DNA from: JACCTH01 sp963761985
Lineage (GTDB): Bacteria; Actinomycetota; Acidimicrobiia; Spongiisociales; ZC4RG35
Assembly (NCBI GenBank): GCA_963761985.1
Contig: CAVXIT010000004.1
Coordinates: 105,294 to 169,293, forward strand
Direction of reading: 5' to 3'
Length of the DNA stretch: 64,000 nt
Shown: positions 17,307 through 26,751 of the stretch, in pieces
How positions within the stretch are numbered: the first letter of the stretch is position 1
How the letters are laid out: the number at the start of each line of letters is the position of its first letter
Made by a program: the position numbers and the translations under genes
Notes under the pieces: model-generated
Told to the model about the DNA's origin: nothing
What the model saw: the letters and a program-made list of their open reading frames with translations, nothing else
The model's database searches: none

Positions 17307-18464
17307 CTAACGAGCCGCGGCAAAGACCGGCAGGCTCCGTTCGATCATTTCCATGGTTCCCGTCAGCGAGATCCGGAAGTAGCCGGGACCTTCGGAGACC
17401 GAGCCGGGTAAGACGAGCACCCCTTTTTCCGCGAGGGTCGCGGCGAACTGGTAGTCGTCGGGCTTGGGTGAGCGCACCCAGAGGTAGAACGTGCCTTCGG
17501 GCAGCCGGAGTTCGTAGCCCATCTCCAAGAGTGCGTCTGCCATCACGTCACGCTTCTTCTCGAGTTCGATCAGGTCGATCGAGAGATTTTCGAGGTCATC
17601 GATGGAGTGCTGGAGCAGAGCATTCGGAAACAGCCAGCCTCCCGCCATTTGCGCCAGCTCGATCGTGCCTCTCAGCTCCTCTCGATTAGGGAGGTTCGGG
17701 CTCATGGCCAGCCATCCGATCCGTTGGCCAGGAGTCAAGAGGATCTTGCCGTAGCTGTAGGAGATGAGCGTGTGCGGGTAGAAGTCAACCGGACTTTGCA
17801 ACTCGGAGTCACTGAAGACGAGGCGGGCATACGGCTCGTCGGAGAGCAGATAGATCGGATGTCCATATCTCTCGGATGCCTCGGTCAGGGCAGTGGCTAG
17901 AGCGGTCAGGGTGGACGCCGGGTAGATCCGACCGGTGGGATTGTTGGGAGTGTTCACGATCACCATCCGCGTCTTCTGGGTGACCGCGCCGGCGATGCGA
18001 TCCACGTCGAGGTCGTGGTCTTCGGCCCTGACCGGAACCTTGACTGGTCGGGCCCCGTTCAAGAGAAGCATCGGCTCGTAGAAGAACCACGGAGGCAAGG
18101 AGAAGATGACCTCGTCACCGGGGTCGAGGAAGACATCGAAGGCTGTGGCGATTGCGCCGAAGGCACCGACGGTCATGGCGATGTCCTCGGGCAGGAACTG
18201 CATGCCCCGCCACTCGCTGAGCCGTCGGGCAACGGTTTGCCGGGCGTCGGGCTCGGACCATTTGTAGGCGTACCAATCTTTCGATTTTGGTTCTAGGTGC
18301 TTGGCCAGCGCGCCGGTAAAGCCCGGAATCGCCATCTCCTGGGGATTCCCAAAGGCGAAATCGTTGATGTCGGGAGTGCTGCGGTGCACGCCCCAGAAAT
18401 TGGTGGCGAAATCCACCAAATTGGCAGTGGCTCCCGCCACCGCTGCCATGCGAGCCGTGGTCAT
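17307..18464 (-). CDS. Pyridoxal-phosphate aminotransferase, class I/II
   Basis: Fold-type I PLP enzyme of 385 residues. The Asn/Asp that contact PLP are in VNTPNNPTGRIY and LLSDEPYARL; the Schiff-base Lys is in SYSYGKILLTPGQRIGW, and the substrate-binding Arg is in YFRISLT near the C-terminus. It resembles aspartate/aromatic aminotransferases, but the amino-acid substrate cannot be named. Convergent with sodN (10-base gap). Its start overlaps the stop of the upstream glyoxalase-fold gene by four bases, suggesting one transcript with it. Confidence 0.88.
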   Translation of the reverse strand: MTTARMAAVAGATANLVDFATNFWGVHRSTPDINDFAFGNPQEMAIPGFTGALAKHLEPKSKDWYAYKWSEPDARQTVARRLSEWRGMQFLPEDIAMTVGAFGAIATAFDVFLDPGDEVIFSLPPWFFYEPMLLLNGARPVKVPVRAEDHDLDVDRIAGAVTQKTRMVIVNTPNNPTGRIYPASTLTALATALTEASERYGHPIYLLSDEPYARLVFSDSELQSPVDFYPHTLISYSYGKILLTPGQRIGWLAMSPNLPNREELRGTIELAQMAGGWLFPNALLQHSIDDLENLSIDLIELEKKRDVMADALLEMGYELRLPEGTFYLWVRSPKPDDYQFAATLAEKGVLVLPGSVSEGPGYFRISLTGTMEMIERSLPVFAAAR

Positions 18465-18889
18465 TGCCGTGATGCCTGGTCGGGCCTGCGATCCACTTCT
18501 TGGACGAGCCAGCCGTTGCCATCGGGGTCGGAGAAATTGGCAAACGAGCCATACTTTTGCCTCTGCGGATCCAGCCCGGGAGTCTGACCGTCCGGGCCAA
18601 AGTGGAAGGGCCCGTTCACCTCGATCCCGCGTTGTCTCAACTCGGTCAGCGCCACTTCGATGTCATCGACGCACAGATAAAGGCCTTCGATGGCGCCGGG
18701 TACGCTTCCGCCGACGCCGGTTCCGAAGATGATCGAGGCATCCGACCCAGGAGGGGTGAACTGCACCACGCGGAACTCTTCGCTCATTTGGTGGTCGACG
18801 TCAAGGTTGAAGCCAATCTGCTCGTAAAAGGCCTTGGCGCGATCCACGTCGGTGACACCCATCACCAACGCTTCGATTCTCATGTCCAT
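18461..18889 (-). CDS. VOC-family (glyoxalase/bleomycin-resistance fold) protein
   Basis: Single vicinal-oxygen-chelate domain of 142 residues: LVMGVTDVDRAKAFYEQIGF begins the first beta-alpha-beta unit and GSFANFSDPDGNGWLVQEV ends the second, with the metal-ligand Glu at the end. Members are metal-dependent isomerases, dioxygenases or binding proteins, so function is open. The stop overlaps the following aminotransferase start by four bases. The C-terminal extension RRPDQASRQ is not conserved-looking. Confidence 0.85.
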   Translation of the reverse strand: MDMRIEALVMGVTDVDRAKAFYEQIGFNLDVDHQMSEEFRVVQFTPPGSDASIIFGTGVGGSVPGAIEGLYLCVDDIEVALTELRQRGIEVNGPFHFGPDGQTPGLDPQRQKYGSFANFSDPDGNGWLVQEVDRRPDQASRQ

Positions 18890-18905
18890 ACGCGGACTTT
18901 AGGAA

Positions 18906-19184
18906 TCAGGCGGCGCGGTTGCGCTTGGTGGGAACCTTGGACTTGATTTCCGAGGCCTTGGACTTGGCAGTGTCGAGCAAGCGTGCGGCCCAGACAAACT
19001 CGGTGCCGAGAATGGCAAGCCCGGGAATGATCAACAGCCAGCCCGGAACGATTGGCAGGAACAAACCAATGATTCCGCCAAGGACCAAGACAGTGCCACC
19101 GATGACGGCTACCACCCGGATGATCAGGGGTCGTCGCTTGGCGCTATCCGTTGTTTCCATCGTGGACGGAACGTTATTCGTCAT
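18906..19184 (-). CDS. PGPGW-type small membrane protein
   Basis: 92-residue protein with two hydrophobic helices, VVAVIGGTVLVLGGIIGLF and VPGWLLIIPGLAILGTEFVW; the second carries the PGW...PG signature of the PGPGW putative transmembrane family. A basic tail (KSKASEIKSKVPTKRNR) is predicted cytoplasmic. ATG 19184 (MTNNVPS) overlaps the metG stop by 11 bases, and upstream frame extension would lie entirely within metG. Function unknown. Confidence 0.8.
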   Translation of the reverse strand: MTNNVPSTMETTDSAKRRPLIIRVVAVIGGTVLVLGGIIGLFLPIVPGWLLIIPGLAILGTEFVWAARLLDTAKSKASEIKSKVPTKRNRAA

Positions 19185-20847
19185 CGATAAGTATGTCGTC
19201 GGTAATTTTAGTGAATAGGGGCGAAAGTTCACCCAGTGTGGTGCCTGCGGGCACGTCGGGCCGCTTCCAACCACTTGCGCTAACCCCTCCGAGCATCCCC
19301 CAAAGCGTTGGGGTCGTGAACGGAAGGTAGGGGCTGAAGCCGACGCCGAGACCGGCTATCGCGTTGATGGCGACCCACAACACGGTGGCAGCCCGGGCCT
19401 GGTCGGACTTCACCAATTTCCAAGGCTCGGTGGCGTTCAGATAGACATTGACCGCGGTGGCGGCGTCCATCGCCCCCTTCAATCCAGCTCGAAGTTCGAC
19501 ACTTTCGATGAAGGCGCCGATTTCCACGAGTGTCTCGTCGACTCTGCCCAACACTTGCTGGTCTTCGGTCAAAAGCTCGCTAGGAGCTGGCACCCGGCCA
19601 TCGAAGTGACGAGATGTGAGGGTGAGGACGCGATTAACCAGGTTCCCCCAGGTGGCGACGAGTTCCTCATTGATCCGCCGGATGATTTCATCGTCGGTGA
19701 GGTCGGTGTCGTTCTGTTCAGGCAGAACGGAGGCAATCGCGTAGCGAAGCGCGTCGGGTTCGAGTCGTTCGGCGTACCAGCCGATCGAGCGTCCCACACC
19801 CATGGACTTTGACGCCTTGGCTCCTTTGAAGGTGACGTATTGATTAGCGGGCACGTTGGTGGGAAGGTTGTGCTCGCCATACCCCAGGAGCATCGCCGGC
19901 CAGATGACTGCGTGGAAGGGGATGTTGTCCTTCCCGACGAAGTAGAACGACGCGGCCTCAGGGTTCTGCCACCACTCCCGCCACGCTTCGGGCGTTCCCT
20001 GGATTTCTGACCACTCCTTGGCTGCCGACAAATATCCGATCACCGCCTCAAACCAGACGTAGATCCGCTTGCCCTCGCCGAGTGTGTCGGCCTCGGGTGG
20101 GATTGGCACACCCCAGGTGAGATCGCGAGTGATGGCGCGATCGGGGAGACCCTCCTCGATCATGCCGAGGGCCCAGTTCTTGACATGCCGTCGCCAGACC
20201 GTCCGCTCCTCGAGCCAGTTCTTCACATCATCGCTAAACGCACCCAAGCGCAGGAACCAGTGCTTCGTCTGTCTTTGCACCGGCGTCGCTCCAGAGAGGC
20301 GGCTGCGGGGATTGATCAGATCGACAGGATCGAGCGTTCGCCCGCAGTTGTCGCACTGATCACCGCGGGCTTGGTCATAGCCGCAATGTGGGCAAGTCCC
20401 TTCTACGTAGCGATCGGGGAGGAACCGTTGCGCCTCGGGGTCGTAAAACTGAAGGCTCTCGCCCTCGACAATCGTGCCGTGCTGGCGGTGGGCCCGAAAG
20501 ATGTCCCAGGTGACATCTCGGTGGTTGTCGGTGAGAGTGGTGGTGAATAGATCGAATGAGATGCCGAGCGATTTCCAGTAGTCCAGGATCTCAGGGTGGT
20601 AGCGGTCAACTATCTCCTGTGGCGTGACGCCTTCTTGATCGGCCCGGACGGTGATCGGAGTGCCATGCCCGTCGGATCCGGAGACCATCAGAACGCGGTT
20701 GCCGATCAGGCGGTGATAGCGGGCAAAGATGTCAGCCGGCAGATAGGCGCCGGCAAGGTGGCCGAGATGCAGCGAGCCGGAGGCGTATGGCCAGGCGACC
20801 GCGACGAGGATGGGACGGTTCAAGGTGCGGGGGAGGGTACCGCCCAA
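19174..20847 (-). CDS. metG: Methionyl-tRNA synthetase
   Basis: Charges tRNA-Met. The class I HIGH-type motif is SLHLGHLAGAYLPAD, the KMSKS-type loop is KASKSMGVG, and the zinc-finger insertion is CPHCGYDQARGDQCDNCG. YVWFEAVIGYLSA is the conserved core strand. 557 residues, without the C-terminal tRNA-binding extension, matches short actinobacterial enzymes. Both plausible starts are TTG (20847 or 20823), so the first eight residues are uncertain. Alanine in the second KMSKS position is unusual but the two lysines and serines remain. Confidence 0.93.
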   Translation of the reverse strand: MGGTLPRTLNRPILVAVAWPYASGSLHLGHLAGAYLPADIFARYHRLIGNRVLMVSGSDGHGTPITVRADQEGVTPQEIVDRYHPEILDYWKSLGISFDLFTTTLTDNHRDVTWDIFRAHRQHGTIVEGESLQFYDPEAQRFLPDRYVEGTCPHCGYDQARGDQCDNCGRTLDPVDLINPRSRLSGATPVQRQTKHWFLRLGAFSDDVKNWLEERTVWRRHVKNWALGMIEEGLPDRAITRDLTWGVPIPPEADTLGEGKRIYVWFEAVIGYLSAAKEWSEIQGTPEAWREWWQNPEAASFYFVGKDNIPFHAVIWPAMLLGYGEHNLPTNVPANQYVTFKGAKASKSMGVGRSIGWYAERLEPDALRYAIASVLPEQNDTDLTDDEIIRRINEELVATWGNLVNRVLTLTSRHFDGRVPAPSELLTEDQQVLGRVDETLVEIGAFIESVELRAGLKGAMDAATAVNVYLNATEPWKLVKSDQARAATVLWVAINAIAGLGVGFSPYLPFTTPTLWGMLGGVSASGWKRPDVPAGTTLGELSPLFTKITDDILIDDE

Positions 20848-20885
20848 GCAATTTTGAATATGGGGCTTTGGCTAACTTCGATTGA

Positions 20886-21305
20886 GTGAAGGTCCCGACT
20901 GTCCGGCGCCTGTCGAGCGCTCATCGACTTCTCTATCGCGTAACCGGAGGCAGGGTCGGGCGCCGGCTCGTGAGCAACGACATGCTCCTCCTCACGACCC
21001 GAGGGCGGCGGACCGGAAAGCGGCACGAGGTGCCGCTGCTCTATCTCCGTGATGGCCACCGGATGGTCGTCATCGCTTCTTACGGCGGCCGTCCTCACAA
21101 TCCGAATTGGTTCGACAACCTGTTGCGCGACCCGTCAGTTGAGGTGCAGATCGACGGCCGTCGGCTCCGCGCTCGTGCTGTCGTCGCCTCGGGGTCGGAG
21201 CGTGACACCTGGTGGAGTCGATTTGTCGCCGCTTATCCAGGCTATGCGGAGTACCAGGCGAAAACCGATCGAACGCTTCCGATCGTTTTTCTCGAGCCAT
21301 CTTGA
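20886..21305 (+). CDS. Nitroreductase/quinone reductase family protein (deazaflavin-dependent type)
   Basis: 139-residue split-barrel protein of the DUF385/Ddn group, which in Actinobacteria commonly uses coenzyme F420. The pattern LLLTTRGRRTGKRHEVPLLY followed by VIASYGGRPHNPNWFDNLL and the pairing VEVQIDGRRLRARA is diagnostic of the family. GTG start at 20886, divergent from metG by 38 bases. Substrate and cofactor cannot be fixed without structural comparison. Confidence 0.85.
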   Translation: MKVPTVRRLSSAHRLLYRVTGGRVGRRLVSNDMLLLTTRGRRTGKRHEVPLLYLRDGHRMVVIASYGGRPHNPNWFDNLLRDPSVEVQIDGRRLRARAVVASGSERDTWWSRFVAAYPGYAEYQAKTDRTLPIVFLEPS

Positions 21306-21797
21306 GGTTGGTCTAGCCGAGCAGGTTCGCAACCCTCGTAGGGGGGAACGAACCTTTCAAGCCTGCCGCCTGGCAGTTCGCCCCATGAGTGGAATGAACA
21401 CAGCCGCTGTGACGACGTGGAGAGTGGCTAGCTGCAGCCGCTGCGAGGTCCTTCAGTGCTCACGCCGAGAACGGCGCTCACGGGTGAAAGCAAAGATCCG
21501 ACGATCGCAAAAATGGTCCAAGCTCGACGTGGCTTCGTACCCGGTCGCTCCAAAAGCGGAAGCATAGGCCGCAACCGACCAAGGTGGCCACGATCACGCT
21601 GATAGCGATCGGAATAGGGCCGATGTCCATGCTTGGCTGGCCCTGCATCGATGGCGTGACCATTTCGACGCTGAACAACTTTTCGACTAATAGCCAGTCA
21701 CGATGGCCGCGATCGACCGCAACGGCGATGGCTCAAGTCGCTTTGACCAAAATGCTAGTCCTTCTCCGATGTTTAGATTCTTGGGCCGTAACCCACA
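21306..21797. other. Intergenic stretch without a convincing gene
   Basis: Almost 500 bases between a nitroreductase-fold gene and a transporter gene. On the minus strand an open frame from about 21740 to 21478 encodes one hydrophobic helix (IPIAISVIVATLVGCGLCF) but has no good start or ribosome-binding site; it may be a remnant. No RNA gene, repeat or strong hairpin was recognised. Confidence 0.4.
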
Positions 21798-22661
21798 TCA
21801 GACACGGGCTACAACCCTGGGTTCGCGGTTTTGGAGCCCTACCAATATCACGCCACCGAGGATGAGGACGGCGCCCAGGGCAAGGCGCCAGCCGAAGGGT
21901 TCATTGAAGAGCAGGACGCCACCGATGACGCCGACTAACGGGATCAAATAACCGGAGAGTGCGGTCTGGCTGGCAGGCGCGATCTCGGAGGCGGCCAGCA
22001 CCGCCCCGAAGGCGACCACGCCCGTGGTCCCGAGCGCGATCAAGATCAGCCAGGTCTCGCCGGTCGGCGCCTGCCAGCGGTTGAGCAGGGCGGTCAGTGC
22101 CAGGCACACGAGAGCGGCTCCGATCATCATCGGAGTAAGGGTGGCGGCAGGTCGGTAGAACGTTGCAAGTCGTTTCACCAGCAAGAGCGCCGCTCCTGTC
22201 AGCGCGGCACCGGCGAGGGGGAAAACGAGCCCGCTCAGCGGGGCGGAGGTGAGGCTGCCAGCCAGAAACCCAACGCCAGCCACCGAGGACAGCAATCCAA
22301 CGACCTTGGCGGTCGTGAATCGATCGTCGCGCGAGACCAGGTGCGCAGTGATGGCGGTGAAGACCGGTCCCAACGAGATGATCAGGGTGTTGATCGAAGC
22401 CGGCAGTCGCTCGAAGCCAAAGTTGAACAAAAGAGCGGGTGAACCGGCGTTGAGTGCTCCGGCCAGCAACGCCATCCTCCAACCCCGTCCGTCTACACCG
22501 CCCGCGCGCACGTAAATCGGAATCGAGGTGAGGGCGGTGATGGTCATCATCGTCGTGGTCCCAAAGACAGGGTCGAGACCGTTGTCGAGCATGTATTTCG
22601 TGGCGAGGCCGCCGATACCGAACATAATCCCGGTAGTAAGAATGTAGAGCCAGGCTTTCAA
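21798..22661 (-). CDS. EamA/DMT-family transporter
   Basis: Inner-membrane protein of 287 residues with ten predicted helices in two five-helix EamA halves, starting with YILTTGIMFGIGGLATKYML. Motifs typical of drug/metabolite transporters are visible: NFGFERLPASINTLIISLGPV closes the first half and SGYLIPLVGVIGGVLLFNEPF the second. The transported compound cannot be inferred. Divergent from the acetoacetyl-CoA synthetase gene with about 45 bases between. Confidence 0.85.
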   Translation of the reverse strand: MKAWLYILTTGIMFGIGGLATKYMLDNGLDPVFGTTTMMTITALTSIPIYVRAGGVDGRGWRMALLAGALNAGSPALLFNFGFERLPASINTLIISLGPVFTAITAHLVSRDDRFTTAKVVGLLSSVAGVGFLAGSLTSAPLSGLVFPLAGAALTGAALLLVKRLATFYRPAATLTPMMIGAALVCLALTALLNRWQAPTGETWLILIALGTTGVVAFGAVLAASEIAPASQTALSGYLIPLVGVIGGVLLFNEPFGWRLALGAVLILGGVILVGLQNREPRVVARV

Positions 22662-22705
22662 GAGACGGCAGTTTGGCCGAAACTCGCCAACCTATTGTCA
22701 GGCCC

Positions 22706-24674
22706 GTGCCCGACGATCCTCGCCCGCAGCCTTGGGCACCCCCACAGTTGTGGACTCCGTCCCCCGACGCCTGGGAACAGAGTCGAGTCGGGCGATTCCT
22801 GCGCGAGATCGAGCGGAAACACAGCGTCTCCTTCGCGGACTACGAGTCGGGCTGGCAATGGTCGGTGGATCATCTTTCCGAGTTTTGGGCGGCGGTAGTC
22901 GAGTTCTTTGACCTGCAGATGACACCAGCGACACAGGTGCTTGACAGTGAAGCCATGCCCGGGGCGAAATGGTTCGCCGGCTCGACCCTCAACTACGCAA
23001 CGCACGCGCTCAGATGGGAAGACGATGAGGCGGTCGCGCTGATCGCCCGGTCCCAGACCCGATCGAATGACATCGTCTTGTCCATCGGCGAGCTACGTCG
23101 ACAGGTGGGCGCAGCTGCGGCCGGTCTGAGAAAGCTCGGGGTCCGAAAGGGGGATCGAGTGGTGGGCTATCTCCCCAATATTCCCGAGGCGTTGGTCGCC
23201 TTTCTGGGGTGTGCCTCGCTAGGTGCGATCTGGTCGTCGTGTCCTCCCGAGTTCGGTATTCGCAGCGTGGTCGACCGATTTCGCCAAATCGAGCCCAAGG
23301 TGTTGCTTGCGGTCGATGGCTACCGGCACCGGGGTAAGGCAATCGACCGCGCCACGCAGGTGACTGAGATCGAGGACTCGCTACCCACGCTTGAGCACAC
23401 GATCACTCTTGGCTACCTAGAACCCGCAAGTGGTGCCTGGGCTGAACTCTTCGCTTCGGAAGAGCCCATCGAGCCAATCGACGTCCTTTTCGACCACCCC
23501 CTTTATGTTCTCTATTCGTCCGGCACTACCGGCCTTCCCAAGCCGATCATTCATGGTCACGGTGGGATCACGCTTGAGCATTGCCGCGCGCTCGGGCTCC
23601 AGCATGATCTCGGACCAGGCGACCGCTTTGCCTGGTACTCGACCACCGGCTGGATGATGTGGAACCTCAACATCTCCGGTCTTCTCGTCGGCGCCACCGT
23701 CGCCGTCTTCGACGGTGACCCGGCCTATCCCGATCTCGGTGAGCTGTGGCGGTTCGCCCAGGATCATCGGATTACCGCCCTAGGTGCGAGCGCCGGCTTT
23801 GTCCTTGCCTGCATGAAGGCGGGGATCGTCCCGAAAGAGGAATTCGACCTCGGGGCTCTCAACTCTTTCGGATCCACCGGTTCACCACTTCCCCCGGAGG
23901 GTTTTCGCTGGCTGAGCGAAGCGGTGGGTGAGGACGTCAAGATCATGTCGACGTCGGGCGGCACGGACGTGTGCACCGCCTTTGTCGGAGGGTCACCGCT
24001 GGTGCCGGTGTGGGAAGGCGAGATCAGCTGTCGCTATCTGGGGATGGCGGTCGAATCATTCGACCCCGAGGGCCAACCGGTGATCGGCGAAACCGGCGAG
24101 CTGGTCATCACCAAACCGATGCCTTCGATGCCGGTTGGGTTCTGGAACGATCCCGAAGGTGTGGCCTACCGGGCTGCCTATTTCGAGCACTTTCCCGGCG
24201 TCTGGCGCCATGGCGACTGGATCGAAATCACCGAGCGGGGGAGTTGCATCATCACCGGCCGCTCCGATGCCACCCTCAACCGGGGCGGGGTGCGGATGGG
24301 CACCGCGGAGTTCTACTCGGTGGTGGAATCGGTCCCCGGGGTTGCGGACAGCCTCGTGGTCCATCTCGAAGACGGTGCGGGCCAGGGTGAGCTCGTGCTC
24401 CTGGTGGTCGCCGACACCGAGCACCGAGTGGAGCGATCTGATCGAGAAGATCAAGCAGTCGCTGCGCAACGAGCTCTCACCCCGGCACGTGCCCGACCAG
24501 ATCCATCGCATCGACTCGGTTCCCCGGACGGTTTCGGGGAAGAAGATGGAGCTCCCGGTCAAGAGAATTCTGATGGGTCAGCCTCTCGAACAAGTCGCCA
24601 ACCCGGGAGCGATGGCCAACCCGGAAAGTCTCGAGGGCCTCCGCGATCTGGTTAGCGCCAGACCGCGAGGATGA
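22706..24674 (+). CDS. acsA: Acetoacetyl-CoA synthetase, frameshifted near the 3' end
   Basis: Activates acetoacetate to acetoacetyl-CoA with ATP. The family-specific WFAGSTLNYATHALR replaces the acetyl-CoA-synthetase equivalent, followed by the AMP-binding P-loop YSSGTTGLPKPIIHGHGG, then TSGGTDVCTAF, GDWIEI and GRSDATLNRGGVRMG. After LLVVADTE (about 24418) the frame moves forward one base, and the C-terminal domain resumes as EWSDLIEKIKQSLRNELSP, with the catalytic Lys region VSGKKMELPVKR. GTG 22706 or TTG 22673 may start it. The tail overlaps the convergent DUF1761 gene by 23 bases. Confidence 0.85.
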
Positions 24675-25080
24675 TCGAGGAGATGATGATCCCCAGAGCG
24701 GCGTAGCCACCCGTGATTACGAACCAGGTCATTGGCTCGAGTTTGGTCGGCTCGTACTTGGCGGTGGTGAAAAAGATGGCTCCGGCGAGGAGCACGCCGA
24801 GGACGATGCCGAGGATGAGGCCCTCGGCGAACGTGTCGGTGCCAGTCGCCACGCTCAGCATTCCAATGGCGATCACGATCACCAGATATCCGATGAAGGC
24901 ACTGACATAGAAAGCGGCCGAGGCGGGTTGCTCGCTTTCCGACGGGTTCCAGCCGATCGACTTCCAATACCGCTTCCCGAACAACCCGGGCGAATACCAA
25001 AGCGCCCCGAGGGCGATATAGACGATCGTGGCGACGATGACCGCGAGCCAGTTCAGCTCTCCCAACGATGAAAACGACAT
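24652..25080 (-). CDS. DUF1761 family membrane protein
   Basis: 142-residue protein with four predicted helices. The N-terminal WLAVIVATIVYIALGALWYSP followed by LFGKRYWKSIGW is the DUF1761 signature; later helices include IGYLVIVIAIGML and a Gly-rich LILGIVLGVLLAGAIFF. ATG 25080 is preferred over longer frame because the upstream part lies under the divergently oriented next gene. Function unknown. Confidence 0.83.
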   Translation of the reverse strand: MSFSSLGELNWLAVIVATIVYIALGALWYSPGLFGKRYWKSIGWNPSESEQPASAAFYVSAFIGYLVIVIAIGMLSVATGTDTFAEGLILGIVLGVLLAGAIFFTTAKYEPTKLEPMTWFVITGGYAALGIIISSIILAVWR

Positions 25081-25165
25081 GGCGGCGAGGTTACGACTTC
25101 CGCCAGGTCGACTGAGGCCCAAAACGCTCAAGTCAAGAACCGCAAAATCCGATCTCGACCAGACC

Positions 25166-26731
25166 TTGACCAAGACTCCGAAGTTGCTCGCGGCACTGCT
25201 GGCCACATGGCTGGTCGCACTCGCGTCGCCAGCCCTAGCCACCGAAGCACCGACGGACGGGCGAGATCTCGTCCTGGCCGGCGTCTACTCGGACCAATGG
25301 CAATCGGGCAGCGACGTCACCGCCCTGAACGAGGCGAGCGGCAAGAGGGTTTCGCTGGTCGGCACCTTCCATCATCTCTGGGAGTCCGAGCACGGTGTGG
25401 ACAGCAACACCGACTGGCTGCTCGAACAAGCCTGGTCGGCACAAGCGACTCCGGTGGCCAACGTCGAGGTGGCGATCTCCGCCTTTGACATGGCCGCAGG
25501 TGGCTACGACCCCGCGATCCGCCAGTGGGCCTTGCGGGTCAAAGGGTGGCTCGATCGGGGTGAGGGCCGCTCGCTCTTGATCGCTCCCTTGCAGGAGATG
25601 AACAGCAACTGGGTGCCCTACGGCCAGGATCCGGGCAACTATCAGATCGCCTTCCGCAAGTTTGTCGAGATATTCCGATCCGAGGGAATGGACGAAACCA
25701 AGGTGCGCTGGGTTTTCGCGCCGAATGCCTGGTCGGTGGGACGTCACTCGATGGCGGAGTACTACCCGGGAGACGACGTCGTCGACCTGATCGGTATCTC
25801 TGTCTACAACTTTGGCGCCAATGTCGGGGTGTGGACCGGCGTCTTCGAGTCGGGGATGGCCGCTATCGAGACGGTCCGTGGCTTCGCTCCCACCAAACCT
25901 TATCTAATCACTCAGATCGGGAGTTCGACCTCCGGGGGTGATCGGGATGCCTGGCTGCGCGAGATGTTCGCGTTCACCGCAACCGACCCCAACGTGGTCG
26001 GACTTATCTATTTCAATTTCAACAAGGAAACCGATTGGAAGGTCTGGGACGGAATCGCGACGGCTCCGGGATGGCACGACGGGATGCAAATGCCGACCAC
26101 CGAGTACCGGTGGCCGTTGACGAGCTGGTTTGAACCCGGTCCGCTTCCGTTCTCTCCATACCGCGGCATGTTCACTGACGACGAGAAGCTGGGTTCAGAA
26201 GCGGACATCGAGTGGCTGGCGCGCCGTGGAGTCGTCAACGGTTGCACGACGGGACAGTTCTGCCCGGACCAATGGGTTACTCGCGGCGAGGCCGCGACCT
26301 TGCTTGCCCGCGCACTCGACCTTCCGCAAGGTCGGTCGGACTGGTTCCTCGACGACGATGGCCTGCCCAACGAGGCCGACATCAATGCCGTTGCCGACGC
26401 GGGCATTAGCCAGGGATGTGCGACGGGTGCGTTCTGTCCTCACGACCTGGTGTCCCGAGACGAAGTCGCTGCACTGGTGGTTTCTGCGCTCGACTTACCC
26501 ATCCAGGCAAGTGTTCCCTTCACCGACGCAGTCGAGTCGCCCTTCGCCGGCGCGATCCATGCGGTTGTCGCAGCGGGCATTGCCGAAGGATGCGCGGTAG
26601 ATCGCTTTTGCCCGGGAGATGCCGTCAATCGCGCCCAGATGGCAACGATTCTCCGGAAGAGCATTGAGGCCAGAGATGACGACACATGCCGGTGTCTCGA
26701 GTGGTCGCACCACAGGCCTTTCGTGAATTAG
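25166..26731 (+). CDS. Secreted GH26-like protein with C-terminal surface (SLH-like) repeats
   Basis: About 521 residues. A signal peptide (KLLAALLATWLVALASPALA) leads into a GH26-type barrel: the acid/base Glu lies in PLQEMNSNW (Glu144 from this start), but the position of the second catalytic Glu reads LITQIGSSTSG (Gln250). The C-terminal ~170 residues hold three repeats with the cores VVNGCTTGQFCPDQWVTR, ISQGCATGAFCPHDLVSR and IAEGCAVDRFCPGDAVNR, each about 60 residues, resembling S-layer-homology modules of Acidimicrobiia-like genomes. The start is uncertain: TTG 25166 gives a normal signal peptide, ATG 25079 a 29-residue longer n-region. Likely cell-wall associated; glycosidase activity is doubtful. 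Confidence 0.78.
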   Translation: MTKTPKLLAALLATWLVALASPALATEAPTDGRDLVLAGVYSDQWQSGSDVTALNEASGKRVSLVGTFHHLWESEHGVDSNTDWLLEQAWSAQATPVANVEVAISAFDMAAGGYDPAIRQWALRVKGWLDRGEGRSLLIAPLQEMNSNWVPYGQDPGNYQIAFRKFVEIFRSEGMDETKVRWVFAPNAWSVGRHSMAEYYPGDDVVDLIGISVYNFGANVGVWTGVFESGMAAIETVRGFAPTKPYLITQIGSSTSGGDRDAWLREMFAFTATDPNVVGLIYFNFNKETDWKVWDGIATAPGWHDGMQMPTTEYRWPLTSWFEPGPLPFSPYRGMFTDDEKLGSEADIEWLARRGVVNGCTTGQFCPDQWVTRGEAATLLARALDLPQGRSDWFLDDDGLPNEADINAVADAGISQGCATGAFCPHDLVSRDEVAALVVSALDLPIQASVPFTDAVESPFAGAIHAVVAAGIAEGCAVDRFCPGDAVNRAQMATILRKSIEARDDDTCRCLEWSHHRPFVN

Positions 26732-26751
26732 GCCCTTCGAGAATTGAACGG

